From assembly GCA_963784575.1 (NCBI GenBank), contig CAWARU010000002.1:1-64000 (forward strand): 64,000 nucleotides of DNA, written 5' to 3'. The DNA is from CAWARU01 sp963784575. Its GTDB lineage: Bacteria; Pseudomonadota; Gammaproteobacteria; UBA6186; Azoamicaceae. Shown in pieces: positions 27,069 through 35,729 of the stretch; positions within the stretch are counted from its first letter, which is position 1, and every line of letters starts with the position of its first letter. Both the position numbers and the translations under genes were made by a program. The notes under the pieces were generated by a model. The model was not told where the DNA came from, did not search any database, and saw nothing but the letters and a program-made list of their open reading frames with translations.

Positions 27069-28205
27069 TCAACATTCCGCGTCGAAAGCAGATGCCATGC
27101 GATCTATTTCTGCAGATGGAATTTTTAGCTGTTTAGCAACAATTCTCCATTTAGAAACGACACTTGAAATCTCACTAATAATCTCATCAGATTCTTTTGG
27201 GGAAAGACCAAATGAATGAGAGACGCTCTTCGCGAGTTCAATGGAAGCACTATTATCATCACTATTTATCGCGGTCGTCAGAATCTTGCTTTTAACATCT
27301 AGTGGGACCGGATTTAGATCATAGGCTGGCGACAGCCTCCAGCCAGATTGGCCATCATACAAAAAGCCGTGATTTCGAAGATGATCATCCAGATTAGATA
27401 TCATGACATTGAATACAATTCTTCGCCAAAGCTCCTTGATGTCTTCCTGTGGTGCTGCCCCTTGCTGGCGTAGTGCATCTACAATTTCAAGATAACTATG
27501 ATGTTCATTATCCCTAGCATTTATAATGCTCATTGCTGACAGAAATGGAATCCTGCATTTCCCTTCACGGTCAAATCTTTTGGATATGAGAACATTTTTT
27601 CCAGCCGCATTCTCTACTCGAAATGAAGGGACTTTGATTTTGGATTTTTGTGCTAAATTTAACGCCAAAGCTTCCCATAGCACAATATCTGTATCATCTA
27701 ATTTATGAGAAAATTTGGCTATTGCTAGAAGCCCGTCTTTATCAATTATTGAAGCTTTTGGTCGAGCGCCGCCAAGTGAAGAACCGGGAGCCAATAGGAT
27801 TCGTAAGCTTTCTTCTGAATCATTTTCATCATCAACATGCTCTGAAGCCTTAAACAGTTTCGGTAAATCCATAAACGGAGGTATGTGTCCGTTATCACCG
27901 GTGCTTAGAAATGGTCCATCCTCTTTTTCAGCAAATCGTAATGCCCCCTATCTTACGACGTCACTTACTCCCAGCAGAAAATCAATTTCCATTAAGGTAC
28001 GAACAGAACGATTTTCTTTTTTTGCTTTCATTCGCTCTGCCCTTCGCATTAGCGCCCTGCCCCATCTATCTGGCGCTGAATCACCTATTGCACCGAAAAG
28101 CGGTTTTTCTGAACCACTATGAAAAGGACCAATATTTAAAGAAAGTGCAGGTTCGAAGGAAAAAGCCAGAGGTGAATCTAACCAAGCTTTTTCATAATGA
28201 ATTTT
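27069..28205 (-). pseudogene. HipA-family kinase gene with an internal stop and missing 5' end
   Basis: HipA toxins are Ser/Thr kinases of toxin-antitoxin pairs. The long open part (27069-27872) has the Gly-rich loop LAPGSSLGGARPKA, the catalytic NLDDHLRNHGF and the AYDLNP segment. The same frame continues upstream with typical HipA N-terminal text: AIGDSAPDRWGRALMRRAER, then IDFLLGVSDVVR, a TAG stop at about residue 100, then GALRF. The TAG probably replaces CAG. At 28205 the frame ends in a stop where a repeat begins, so the true N terminus is lost. No HipB-type antitoxin gene is adjacent. A truncated protein from 27872 could still be made, but the gene looks dead. Confidence 0.75.
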
Positions 28206-28260
28206 TCAGATTGGGGGATTTGAATATGTTAAGATACAAGCTATTGAATTCTATTGTGAT
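28205..28260. repeat. Dispersed 56-bp repeat, copy 1
   Basis: The stretch starts TTCAGATTGGGGGATTTGAA and is about four-fifths identical to 33865-33920. It lies exactly between the broken 5' end of hipA and the end of a transposase remnant, so it is probably part of the element that cut hipA. Confidence 0.5.
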
Positions 28261-28263
28261 TGA

Positions 28264-28730
28264 TTAAGCCGTATCGCCTAACATTTTATTAACTTTATGT
28301 TTAATTTGCGGTAGGAGATCTGCAACTACTGATGAATCACCAACGTCTTGAGTTGTTAATTCTGAAGCAACAATTTTTTGAGAAGTAAGATCTATTGCGA
28401 TATGCAATTTTTGTCAACTTCTATGTTTTTTCCCATGTTTATTAATAAACCATTCGCCAGCTCCACATACTTTAAGTCCAGTAGAATCGATAGCAATATC
28501 TATGGGTTCATCAGTAGCAGATAACATAGAAGATAATTCAGGCATATTAGTAGCACCTGCTCTTCTAGATAAGGTTTAATTTTGTCTTGATCTAGCAAGC
28601 TGGAAACTGTACACATAAGAGCCTTACGTCTATATTGATGTACTTTAGGTAGTGCATTAAAAACGAATTTATGTAAAAATTTAGCTACTTGCATGGAACC
28701 CTCTTTATCTAAATTTGTTTGCCAAAACAC
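28264..28730 (-). pseudogene. Decayed IS5-type transposase fragment
   Basis: The N-terminal frame reads FWQTNLDKEGSMQVAKF and TVSSLLDQDKIK. In a second frame the core continues LSRRAGATNMPELSSMLS, IDIAIDSTGLKVCGAGEW and FINKHGKKHRS, a TGA in place of Trp, then QKLHIAIDLTSQKIVASEL and KMLGDTA. This is the IS5-family DDE layout with the first catalytic Asp in the IDSTG segment. The fragment ends before the rest of the catalytic domain. One frameshift near 28560, one stop and the truncation mark it as inactive. Confidence 0.75.
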
Positions 28731-28932
28731 ATTAGATCATATGGTTCCGTGCATTTCCACCCTCAATCCTTTGATTTATAAAAAAATAATTTGAGATTCC
28801 TGGGGATTCCTAAGTGTATATCAAGCTTTTTCTTCAAAGAGGAATGGGTTTTAGTTACTATTTTTATTGAACAATCAAAATTTATATGAGATAATTTGCC
28901 AGCTTATTTAAATAAACCTGTGGAGAATATTT

Positions 28933-30150
28933 ATGTCAACACAAAGCCCTATTAATCAAAACCCATCACTATCATTAGATTCGAAAAGCCATCAAGAACA
29001 TCAACAACATCAAGAATCGGTCGAACAATTATTAGACCGTATTGTGAATATCAATGAAGAAAACCAAACTAAAATTCTAGAAATACTTAAAACTGCACCT
29101 AAAGAAATAATACTGACGCGAGCCAATGCAAGTGTCAGAAATTCTAGCTTGGAATTTCCTAGAACTTCAAGTTTTTTAAAATTCATAGGCAGGATAAAAA
29201 AACAAATTACAAATGAAGTTTACCGGGCAGAATTCAACCAAGTTACCCCGCTTGAGGCAGCTGCATCCTGCGCAGATTTATTTTCAGTTTATGTATTGTG
29301 TCATGCCTTGCCAGATGAATTAAAATACCAAGCTGGCCAGCAACTAGAACAGCTTATGAAGAGTGAAGGTTTTTTACTCGAGCTTCGTAATTTACTAGAG
29401 TCAGGTTACGGTAAATATATGTCAGCTTTTGGGCATGTTGTAGGTTATCGTCCTCCTACAGACCATTTAAGTTATGATGATCGTGTTCGCATGGATGCAA
29501 TGTGGGAAGGCATAGGAGAATATCAGAAAAATCTTTCTAATGCCGCATTGCAATATTTTTGTAAACGCGAACGCAGTTATCCTTCTATTGATTTTAGTTT
29601 AGAGTCGAATCCAAAGGCTCGAGAAGTGCAGCTGCAAAAGTTACCTGAAAATCGAACTATTAGGCTAAAATGGAACCGAGAATTAGATTTGAGTTCCATT
29701 GGGAAAGGGACTCACTCGGCCTTATTTAAATTGAGTCACGAAGGGGCAATTTTGAAATCCTGTGAGTATGGAAAGTGGGCTCATGATGGAGATAGAGTTT
29801 ATTATGCCTATGGTTTTCAGGATGAAGTAGGAAATGGAATGAGAGCATTCTATGACAACGTAGTGAAATGTTTAAGCAAATTGACCTCGGATTTGTTGAC
29901 TTATAGTTTTAAGAAAAAACCTGAATTATCACTACCCCCTGTAAGATTTCATCCCTGTCGGATCACAAAAATGAGTAAAGATGTTGCGGCTCTGGAAAAG
30001 AAAGAAAAAGCTGAAAAAATGACTGTTTTGGATCAAGGAAAATGTGCTCCGGATCCAGGAACTAGAGGGATAAGTAAAACTGAAGCGGAAGAGGAAGTTG
30101 TGGTACTTCCTAGCAGAGTGATTAAAAGCAGAATGATTAAAAAAAGTTGA
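28933..30150 (+). CDS. Unrecognised 405-residue protein, candidate effector
   Basis: I do not recognise a domain. The N terminus is rich in Gln, His and Ser (QEHQQHQESVEQL). Residues 50-230 are mostly helical with EAAASCADLFSVYVLCHALP and SYDDRVRMDAMWEGIGEY. A beta-rich part follows (TIRLKWNRELDLSSIG, THSALFKLSHEGAILKSCEY). The C terminus is Lys/Glu-rich and basic (KSRMIKKS). There is no signal peptide or membrane helix. The setting among ankyrin, Sel1 and kinase genes and the lack of obvious bacterial relatives suggest a species-specific secreted protein, which is inference only. Confidence 0.6.
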   Translation: MSTQSPINQNPSLSLDSKSHQEHQQHQESVEQLLDRIVNINEENQTKILEILKTAPKEIILTRANASVRNSSLEFPRTSSFLKFIGRIKKQITNEVYRAEFNQVTPLEAAASCADLFSVYVLCHALPDELKYQAGQQLEQLMKSEGFLLELRNLLESGYGKYMSAFGHVVGYRPPTDHLSYDDRVRMDAMWEGIGEYQKNLSNAALQYFCKRERSYPSIDFSLESNPKAREVQLQKLPENRTIRLKWNRELDLSSIGKGTHSALFKLSHEGAILKSCEYGKWAHDGDRVYYAYGFQDEVGNGMRAFYDNVVKCLSKLTSDLLTYSFKKKPELSLPPVRFHPCRITKMSKDVAALEKKEKAEKMTVLDQGKCAPDPGTRGISKTEAEEEVVVLPSRVIKSRMIKKS

Positions 30151-30160
30151 GATGACTATA

Positions 30161-30193
30161 AGGCCCCTCTTCTCTTTGGGGAGAGGGGGGCTC
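30161..30193 (+). terminator. GC-rich hairpin after the 405-residue protein gene
   Basis: CCCCTCT (30164-30170) pairs with AGAGGGG (30182-30188) around TCTCTTTGGGG. It lies 11 bp after the stop codon in AT-rich surroundings, between convergent genes. A T-run is not prominent. Confidence 0.4.
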
Positions 30194-30226
30194 GAATTCT
30201 TGGAATTATTAGAGATCTCAATCCCA

Positions 30227-31110
30227 TCATGTTTCTAATGTTTGTTTGAGGGATTTAAACAATATAGATAAATCTTCTTCCCCAAAATTTTGACCACAAG
30301 CCGCGGTTAATGCTTCATTTGTTATTGCAGTATTAAGTAATGGAACACCCAGTTGACGTCCTTGCTCAAGTGCAAGCAGCAAATCTTTTTGCATCAATTT
30401 AATGCTAAACAAAGGTATTTCCGGTGGCGTAAGAATATAGGGAGCTCGTTGTTGAATATTAGGAGAAGCAATTGCACTCTGTTGTATAATTTCTATGGCT
30501 TTCTTCATATCAACACCAGCTTTTTGAATAAGCAACATTCCTTCGGAAAATGCATAAAATTGCGCCGCTAAACTTATATTGATAGCGAGCTTTAAAACGA
30601 GGGCCATGTCCATTTTCTCCTACGTAAAAAACTTTAGAGCCAATTGATTCTAAAATTGGTTTCACTCGAGTAAAATTGGTGTGATCACCACCCACCATAA
30701 TAGTGACCGATCCTTTTTCAACCATGAGTGGATTTCCTGATACGGGTGCATCTAATAGATGTGCTTGGTTTTCTGCTATTTTATTTGCAATACTACGGCT
30801 AAAATTTGGAGACACTGTACTCATATCAACTAGCAATTTTCCGTCTTGTTAACGCTGATAATATACCGTGTTCACTTTCTATAATTGCTAATATAGCTTT
30901 ATCATCAGTCAATGACATTAACGTTATATTGCATGCTTTAACGACATCAATTGGAGAATCTGCCCATTGCATTCCAAGTTTGATAAGGGGTATAGCTTTT
31001 TCTTTTGTTCTATTATAGCCAATGACAGTGTATCCAGCTTTTAATAGCCGTTCTACCATTTTACTGCCCATATTTCCAAGACCAATAAATCCAACTGGTT
31101 CCATAGTCAT
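30227..31110 (-). CDS. NAD-binding beta-hydroxyacid dehydrogenase, two frameshifts
   Basis: The family (3-hydroxyisobutyrate dehydrogenase-like) oxidises or reduces beta-hydroxyacids with NAD(P). The start MTMEPVGFIGLGNMGSKM carries the Rossmann GxGxxG, with AAGGGG upstream as ribosome binding site. The middle frame carries LVDMSTVSP and the substrate motif LDAPVSGNPLMVEKGS. The last frame has the catalytic-Lys region LKLAINISLAAQFYAFSEG. The three frames join at an A4 run (30837-30840 on the minus strand), which has one base too many, and at about 30604-30607, where one base is missing. Corrected length is about 294 residues, as in the family. Both breaks may be sequence errors; a true pseudogene is the alternative. 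Confidence 0.7.
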
Positions 31111-31346
31111 TTCTTTCCCCTTCATTTTTGCTAAGCTCGGATCAAGCAATGCCAATCCAACTTCAGGATCAAATCGCTTGAACATAGCATTGGGTTCGTA
31201 TCTAAAATTATATACAGGATCTTTTAATTTTATGCCCATAATTACAAAAAAAAAGCAGGAATCAGATAAATCCTATAATAGATAAGAAACAATAATTGCT
31301 GCAAAAAGGATAAGTTATGACATATTCTGGACTACATGAGATGAAC

Positions 31347-31405
31347 TGGTGCCAGGTCTCTGCAATAAGCAATAAAATAATGCATATTGCAGAGACCTGG
31401 CACCA
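31347..31405. repeat. REP-like perfect 21-bp inverted repeat
   Basis: TGGTGCCAGGTCTCTGCAATA (given here as 31347-31367) returns as its exact complement at 31385-31405 around a 17-base AT-rich loop. It sits in the 254-bp gap between a minus-strand dehydrogenase and the plus-strand DUF502 gene, so it is not placed as a terminator of either. The GC content stands out from its surroundings, as in REP/BIME-type elements. Confidence 0.65.
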
Positions 31406-31493
31406 TTATTCAGGTACCATTGTTCATCTATTTGTGACTTCCTAATAGTATTACGCTAATCTAAAAGTAACTTATCTAAAATTAGGAAATCTC

Positions 31494-32084
31494 ATGAACT
31501 CTATCATTCGCATATTTATCAGTGGGCTTCTGATTTTAATCCCTATCACAATCACTTACTCAATATGTTATTGGTTGATTTCCGGGTTTGAATCAATCTC
31601 AAAAAATACTTTTCTTTTGATATTTCCAGGGAGTTATTTTAAAAAATATTATTTTCCAGGGTTAGGATCAATAGCCGGCATTCTCTTTATCTTCCTTGTT
31701 GGCATTTTAATGCACATATGGGGTATGAAAAAATTATATGCCTATGGCGAAAAATTGATTGAAAAATTCCCTATCGTTGGGGACATTTATTCTACTTTAA
31801 AATTATTATTACAATATTTTACCTCTACAGAAACCAAGGGAGATGATCAGGTGGTCATATTAGAATATCAAGGATTAAGAGTACTAGGTATTGTTACCCG
31901 AGAAAATTTTGAAAAAACTCCTGATGGAATCGGTGGCGAAGATATCATGGCCGTTTATTTGCCTATGAGTTATCAAGTAGGCGGCTATTGTGTCTATGTT
32001 CATAGAAAATATTTGACGCCGATTAATATGACAAAAAAAGAAGCCTTACAATGGATTCTGACGGCAGGTTTAGGGAATAAGTAG
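31494..32084 (+). CDS. DUF502 family inner-membrane protein
   Basis: The 196-residue protein has two transmembrane helices (about 5-27 and 54-76) and then the DUF502 signature: PIVGDIYSTLKLLLQYF, VVILEYQGLRVLGIVT and DIMAVYLPMSYQVGGYC. Function of the family is unknown; members are widespread membrane proteins. The start ATG has AGGAAAT upstream. It is convergent with the kinase gene downstream. It is one of the few ordinary bacterial genes in this AT-rich part. Confidence 0.85.
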   Translation: MNSIIRIFISGLLILIPITITYSICYWLISGFESISKNTFLLIFPGSYFKKYYFPGLGSIAGILFIFLVGILMHIWGMKKLYAYGEKLIEKFPIVGDIYSTLKLLLQYFTSTETKGDDQVVILEYQGLRVLGIVTRENFEKTPDGIGGEDIMAVYLPMSYQVGGYCVYVHRKYLTPINMTKKEALQWILTAGLGNK

Positions 32085-32186
32085 TAATATGGTTCTCCCC
32101 TACCCTGGAATGATTCCTTGATGAAAATTTAAGGCAGATATGATGATTTAGAGCTTCTTTTTGTGAGCTTAGGGTAATGTTTCTTA

Positions 32187-33812
32187 TTAATGGGCTAGAT
32201 TTTTAGTGCTTTTAGGAATCAATCCTCTTAAATCATATTGCATTTCACTTAACATATCATTGAGAGGACCAAAAGTTGCTCTCGTTCCTCCTTTGGTTTC
32301 AATATCTACTAAAGCTTTGTCAACTTTTTCTTTGAGTGCAATAAAATCTTCTGCGGTATTTAACCTGGAAATTGTCACTTTAATATCATCAACAGCTTGC
32401 TTGATGTCTCCAATTTTATATGCAGGATCTTTGCTGCATTTACTTTCAATAACGGAAGCGGAATATTGTAGCTGAAATTCAATGACATTCTCATCTTTAT
32501 TCTTTGGTGTTTCTTGCTTAGGTGCAGGCGCAATTGTGGAAAAAATTACGGTACTCCCTGCTTTCTCCCGATCATCATAATATTTTTTATCTTCTAGCAA
32601 GATTTGATCCTTGATTAAAGCAAGCTCAATCGCTGCTTCTTTTGCAGTTGGTCGCTTTACTGCATCATCATCCTGCATTCGTTGGAGAAGGCTGGCTAAT
32701 CTTTTGGTTAACGTCTCACTGATATGAAGATGGCCTAAATCCTTTAATAACTGAAGGTCTTCTTTTAACATGACTCCCATCGCATAGACATCTGATTTAA
32801 ATGAATACAGGTGCTGCCTACCTTTCTTCTTAAATCCACCAGAAACTTCATCACTCATATATAAGCCCGTTCCTCTAGGCTGGTCTGATTTAACAAAAGT
32901 AACCCCCTCTCTAACAACTAAATTTGCCTCTTCAACGTCTGGTATATGAAATGATAGCCCAAAATCATAAATTTTAACTGTCTTATCCTTTTTATTATAT
33001 TTGATATTATGAGGCTTCAAATCACCATGGATGATATTTTTTGTGTGAATCTCATCCAGACCACTTAAGGCAGCTATTCCAATATCAAACCGCTCTAAGG
33101 CACCGAGAATTTTCAATCGTCCTTCATCAGCTCTGTTATATTTTTCCTTGCTTTTGTCATATTTATACAGATATTTTATGAGATCTGTGCCTCTTATGTA
33201 CTCTTGCGCGATATACCCTTTTTTAATTCCTTTTTTACTCGTCCTAGTCATAGAACCAATATCCCCAACATGGAGGGGAGTTTTCTGAACAATGCCTGCT
33301 TCTCTTTGAAATATTTGTGCATTCTCTTCTTTTGATATGTCCTGAGTTTTAATGGTGACAATTCTATTTTTATCTCTTATATGCTGAGCTAACTTTACTT
33401 GTCCATATCCACCAGCACCTAGAGCAAATTCCTTTCCTCTTGCCAATCCGTAAATATTGCCATCTAAGGTTTTTATTGCTGAATTTTTTAAAATTCGAGT
33501 GACTCCATCAACAGTTATACTTACATTCTTTTCTATTTTATTTATATCTGGATTCTTTTGAAAATAATGCTCTATAAATTCTATTTCTTCTGCATTGAAT
33601 AAAGGTTGTTCCTCTAGTTCTTTTACATATGATTGAAAACTAATTTGTGCATCTATTCTTTGTATGAGTTCTTGTAGATGCATCAGATCCGATTCAGTTC
33701 TGGATTCTATGTGCAATTCCTCACTTACTTTCTTTTTTAAAGCCAACAGCTCTTCATAAGATAATGAATCTAATAATAATATATTTTGTCTTTCTGTATC
33801 TGATAGAGGCAT
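32187..33812 (-). CDS. Eukaryote-like Ser/Thr protein kinase, candidate effector
   Basis: The 541-residue protein has a helical N-terminal part (1-115) and a complete kinase domain. The Gly-rich loop is GAGGYGQV (132-139). The ATP-binding Lys155 lies in VTIKTQD. The catalytic loop HGDLKPHN (262-269) has Asp264 and Asn269, and DFG is at 283-285. Residues 310-325 (SDQPRGTGLYMSDE) look like an activation/P+1 region. A helical tail of about 150 residues follows. There are no transmembrane helices or PASTA domains, unlike bacterial PknB kinases. Stand-alone soluble kinases of this type in Legionella (LegK group) are translocated into the host, so a similar role is possible. Confidence 0.85.
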   Translation of the reverse strand: MPLSDTERQNILLLDSLSYEELLALKKKVSEELHIESRTESDLMHLQELIQRIDAQISFQSYVKELEEQPLFNAEEIEFIEHYFQKNPDINKIEKNVSITVDGVTRILKNSAIKTLDGNIYGLARGKEFALGAGGYGQVKLAQHIRDKNRIVTIKTQDISKEENAQIFQREAGIVQKTPLHVGDIGSMTRTSKKGIKKGYIAQEYIRGTDLIKYLYKYDKSKEKYNRADEGRLKILGALERFDIGIAALSGLDEIHTKNIIHGDLKPHNIKYNKKDKTVKIYDFGLSFHIPDVEEANLVVREGVTFVKSDQPRGTGLYMSDEVSGGFKKKGRQHLYSFKSDVYAMGVMLKEDLQLLKDLGHLHISETLTKRLASLLQRMQDDDAVKRPTAKEAAIELALIKDQILLEDKKYYDDREKAGSTVIFSTIAPAPKQETPKNKDENVIEFQLQYSASVIESKCSKDPAYKIGDIKQAVDDIKVTISRLNTAEDFIALKEKVDKALVDIETKGGTRATFGPLNDMLSEMQYDLRGLIPKSTKNLAH

Positions 33813-33864
33813 AAACTACTCGATATTTTATTGCTATAAGTTTGATTTTTTTTATTTTTGAAAG

Positions 33865-33920
33865 TTCAGATTGGGAGAGTTAAATATGTTAAAATACGAG
33901 CTATTAAACTAATTGTAATA
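33865..33920. repeat. Dispersed 56-bp repeat, copy 2
   Basis: This is the partner of 28205-28260, starting TTCAGATTGGGAGAGTTAAA. A small perfect inverted repeat, CTAACGTT and AACGTTAG around TAG (33940-33958), follows. The gap 33813-34102 holds no gene, so this may be the scar of the same element family. Confidence 0.45.
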
Positions 33921-34102
33921 TCACCTATTTACAAATTTGCTAACGTTTAGAACGTTAGGCAGTTTGCAATACTAGGGCTATGGAAGCTATTTAAGAATCA
34001 AGAAGTTATGGAATTTGATAAAAAAAGAAAGAGAAGACTTTCAATAGAGTGAAGATCGTAAAGGGATGCTTAATTTCTTTGCAGTGCTTTGAAGAGCTGC
34101 GC

Positions 34103-34786
34103 TTAAGCTTTCTTTGCAAGTTCTTTTAGCAAGGTTTCCGCTGCCGCAGTAGACGAAGCAGGATTCTGGCCGGTAATAAGACGGCCATCCACTACTACAA
34201 AGCTTTGCCAATTGGGTTTCTTTTCGAAGAGACCGCCTAAACGCTTCAGCTCATCTTCGACGAGGAAAGGGACGACTTTTGTCAATTGAACTTCTTCCTC
34301 TTCGGTGTCGGTAAAGCCTGTGACGCGTTTGCCTTTCACAAGTGGCTCGCCTTTATAGGTAACACCTCGCAGTACCCCGGGAGCATGACAAACCAGTGCA
34401 ATGATTTTTCCAGGATTGTAGAAAGATTCAAGTAAAGCGATTGAGTCTTTACTGTATGCCAGATCCCACATTGGGCCATGACCGCCGGGATAGAATACTG
34501 TATCAAAATCTTCGGAACGCATGTCAGCAAGTTTTGCTGTCCCTGAAAATTCTTTTTTGGCTCTGTCATCCTGCTTAAATCGCGTCATTGCAGGAGTCTG
34601 ATTTTCTTGCAAATCACTTTTTGGATCGATGGGAGGCTCGCCGCCTTTGGGTGAAGCTAAGGTCAGTTTGACCCCGGCATCTCTGAAAACAAAGTAAGGT
34701 GCTGCGAATTCTTCAAGCCAAATACCAGTTTTGCGGCCAGTATTACCAAGTTGATCATGCGAGGTCATCACCATCAAAATATTCAT
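34103..34786 (-). CDS. DJ-1/PfpI (class I glutamine amidotransferase-like) protein
   Basis: The family includes Hsp31-type chaperones and glyoxalase III. The 227-residue protein starts MNILMVMTSHDQLGNTGRKT, with the conserved Glu25 in the WLEE segment and the nucleophile elbow LVCHAPG with Cys133 and His134. YPGGHGPMWDL is the usual glycine-rich turn. I chose the start at 34786, preceded by GGTAGGGG, over the longer frame from 34924, whose first 46 residues do not resemble the family. Likely a cytosolic stress or carbonyl-detoxification protein. Confidence 0.88.
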   Translation of the reverse strand: MNILMVMTSHDQLGNTGRKTGIWLEEFAAPYFVFRDAGVKLTLASPKGGEPPIDPKSDLQENQTPAMTRFKQDDRAKKEFSGTAKLADMRSEDFDTVFYPGGHGPMWDLAYSKDSIALLESFYNPGKIIALVCHAPGVLRGVTYKGEPLVKGKRVTGFTDTEEEEVQLTKVVPFLVEDELKRLGGLFEKKPNWQSFVVVDGRLITGQNPASSTAAAETLLKELAKKA

Positions 34787-34902
34787 GCCACTATCCCCTA
34801 CCCTGTTAAATGTAGTCACTTGTTCAGAAGATACTGTGAGTGTTTGTTTAAGTTTAGCAGAGATATCTTCTTCCGCGTTTACTTTCAACACATGAAGATT
34901 GG

Positions 34903-34924
34903 GGCATGTGCGCGCATGCCCCAA
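34903..34924 (-). terminator. GGGGCATG hairpin downstream of the 150-residue protein gene
   Basis: GGGGCATG and CATGCCCC flank a six-base loop, 10 bases after the stop of the minus-strand gene at 34934. The GC-rich stem in AT-rich sequence fits a terminator, although the T-run is weak. Confidence 0.45.
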
Positions 34925-34933
34925 AACTGTAGA

Positions 34934-35386
34934 TCAACTTTTCTTGTCTTTTTCCATTTTTGGTGCAGTACCAGAAGTTTTATCTTGAGAATCTGGTGTT
35001 GGATTTGAACTCGATTCATGAGCCAGATCTGCTGCGAGCGCAGCTTCTAATTCATGCATGGGTAAAAATGGCGCACCAGGTTCAGCTGATGGTGAGCTTA
35101 AACTGCGAGCTGATGAATCAGGTGCAGGATCACCAAACTTAATGAAATATCTTAGGTATTTTGATAAAGGATCGCTTTTAAAATTAATAATATCTCGTTC
35201 GATACTTTCAACAGTTTCTTCTTTTTTAGCCAAGTTTTTTTCGATAATTTCTTTTGCTCCGAGCTTTGGATCGATGCAATCAGCAAAAATTTGCAATCGT
35301 CCCAGGATATCATCTCGGGTTCTTGGATCTTCAACAGTAGGTTCCTTGAGTATTCTAAACTGTATTTCAGTACCTTCAGCGCTCAT
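34934..35386 (-). CDS. Unrecognised 150-residue protein
   Basis: I do not recognise the family. The first half is charged and helical (TVEDPRTRDDILGRLQIFAD, EIIEKNLAKKEETVESIERD). The second half is Pro/Ser/Ala-rich and probably disordered (PDSSARSLSSPSAEPGAP), ending Lys-rich (KMEKDKKS). There is no signal peptide or membrane segment. The charged, disordered C terminus is compatible with a type IV secretion signal but proves nothing. Confidence 0.55.
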   Translation of the reverse strand: MSAEGTEIQFRILKEPTVEDPRTRDDILGRLQIFADCIDPKLGAKEIIEKNLAKKEETVESIERDIINFKSDPLSKYLRYFIKFGDPAPDSSARSLSSPSAEPGAPFLPMHELEAALAADLAHESSSNPTPDSQDKTSGTAPKMEKDKKS

Positions 35387-35729
35387 ATATAATCTCCGAA
35401 TAAATTGGGAATAATAAAGTCTAAGATGATAATCTATTTATACTTTTTGAGCAAGATAGTGTGTTAATAATAAAGTCTAGTAATAATGTATTTAGTGGCA
35501 CTACACCCTATTATCCTATTTAAGCAGCATCACATAATTGTGTAATAGGATTTGCTTTACTTTTCCCGTTAATATTGGTACTATGTTTCTTTTATAACTA
35601 GTACACCTAATAGTTTTGGTTCTTATTTGATATGTGATAATATCAATACATTGATAATATTGATATTTTTACAAAAAGAAGCGGAAATCAATAATTGCAT
35701 ATTTATATTGAAATACAAAGGAGACATTC
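35387..35729. promoter_or_regulatory. AT-rich divergent intergenic region with direct and inverted repeats
   Basis: The 343-bp region separates divergent genes. AATAATAAAGTCTA occurs at about 35410 and again at about 35467, with similar text after it. Close to the LRR gene, TATCAATACATTGATA (35641-35656) is a palindrome, followed by another ATATTGATAT. These could be operator sites for that gene. AAAGGAG lies just before ATG 35730. No gene is seen here. Confidence 0.35.

Noticed and set aside
27069..27872. Intact HipA toxin of an active toxin-antitoxin pair
   Set aside because: The upstream frame holds the HipA N-terminal part beyond a stop codon, the 5' end is gone and no antitoxin gene is adjacent.
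34787..34924. N-terminal extension of the DJ-1/PfpI protein
   Set aside because: The family starts at MNILMV and a good ribosome binding site precedes it; the extension overlaps a hairpin.
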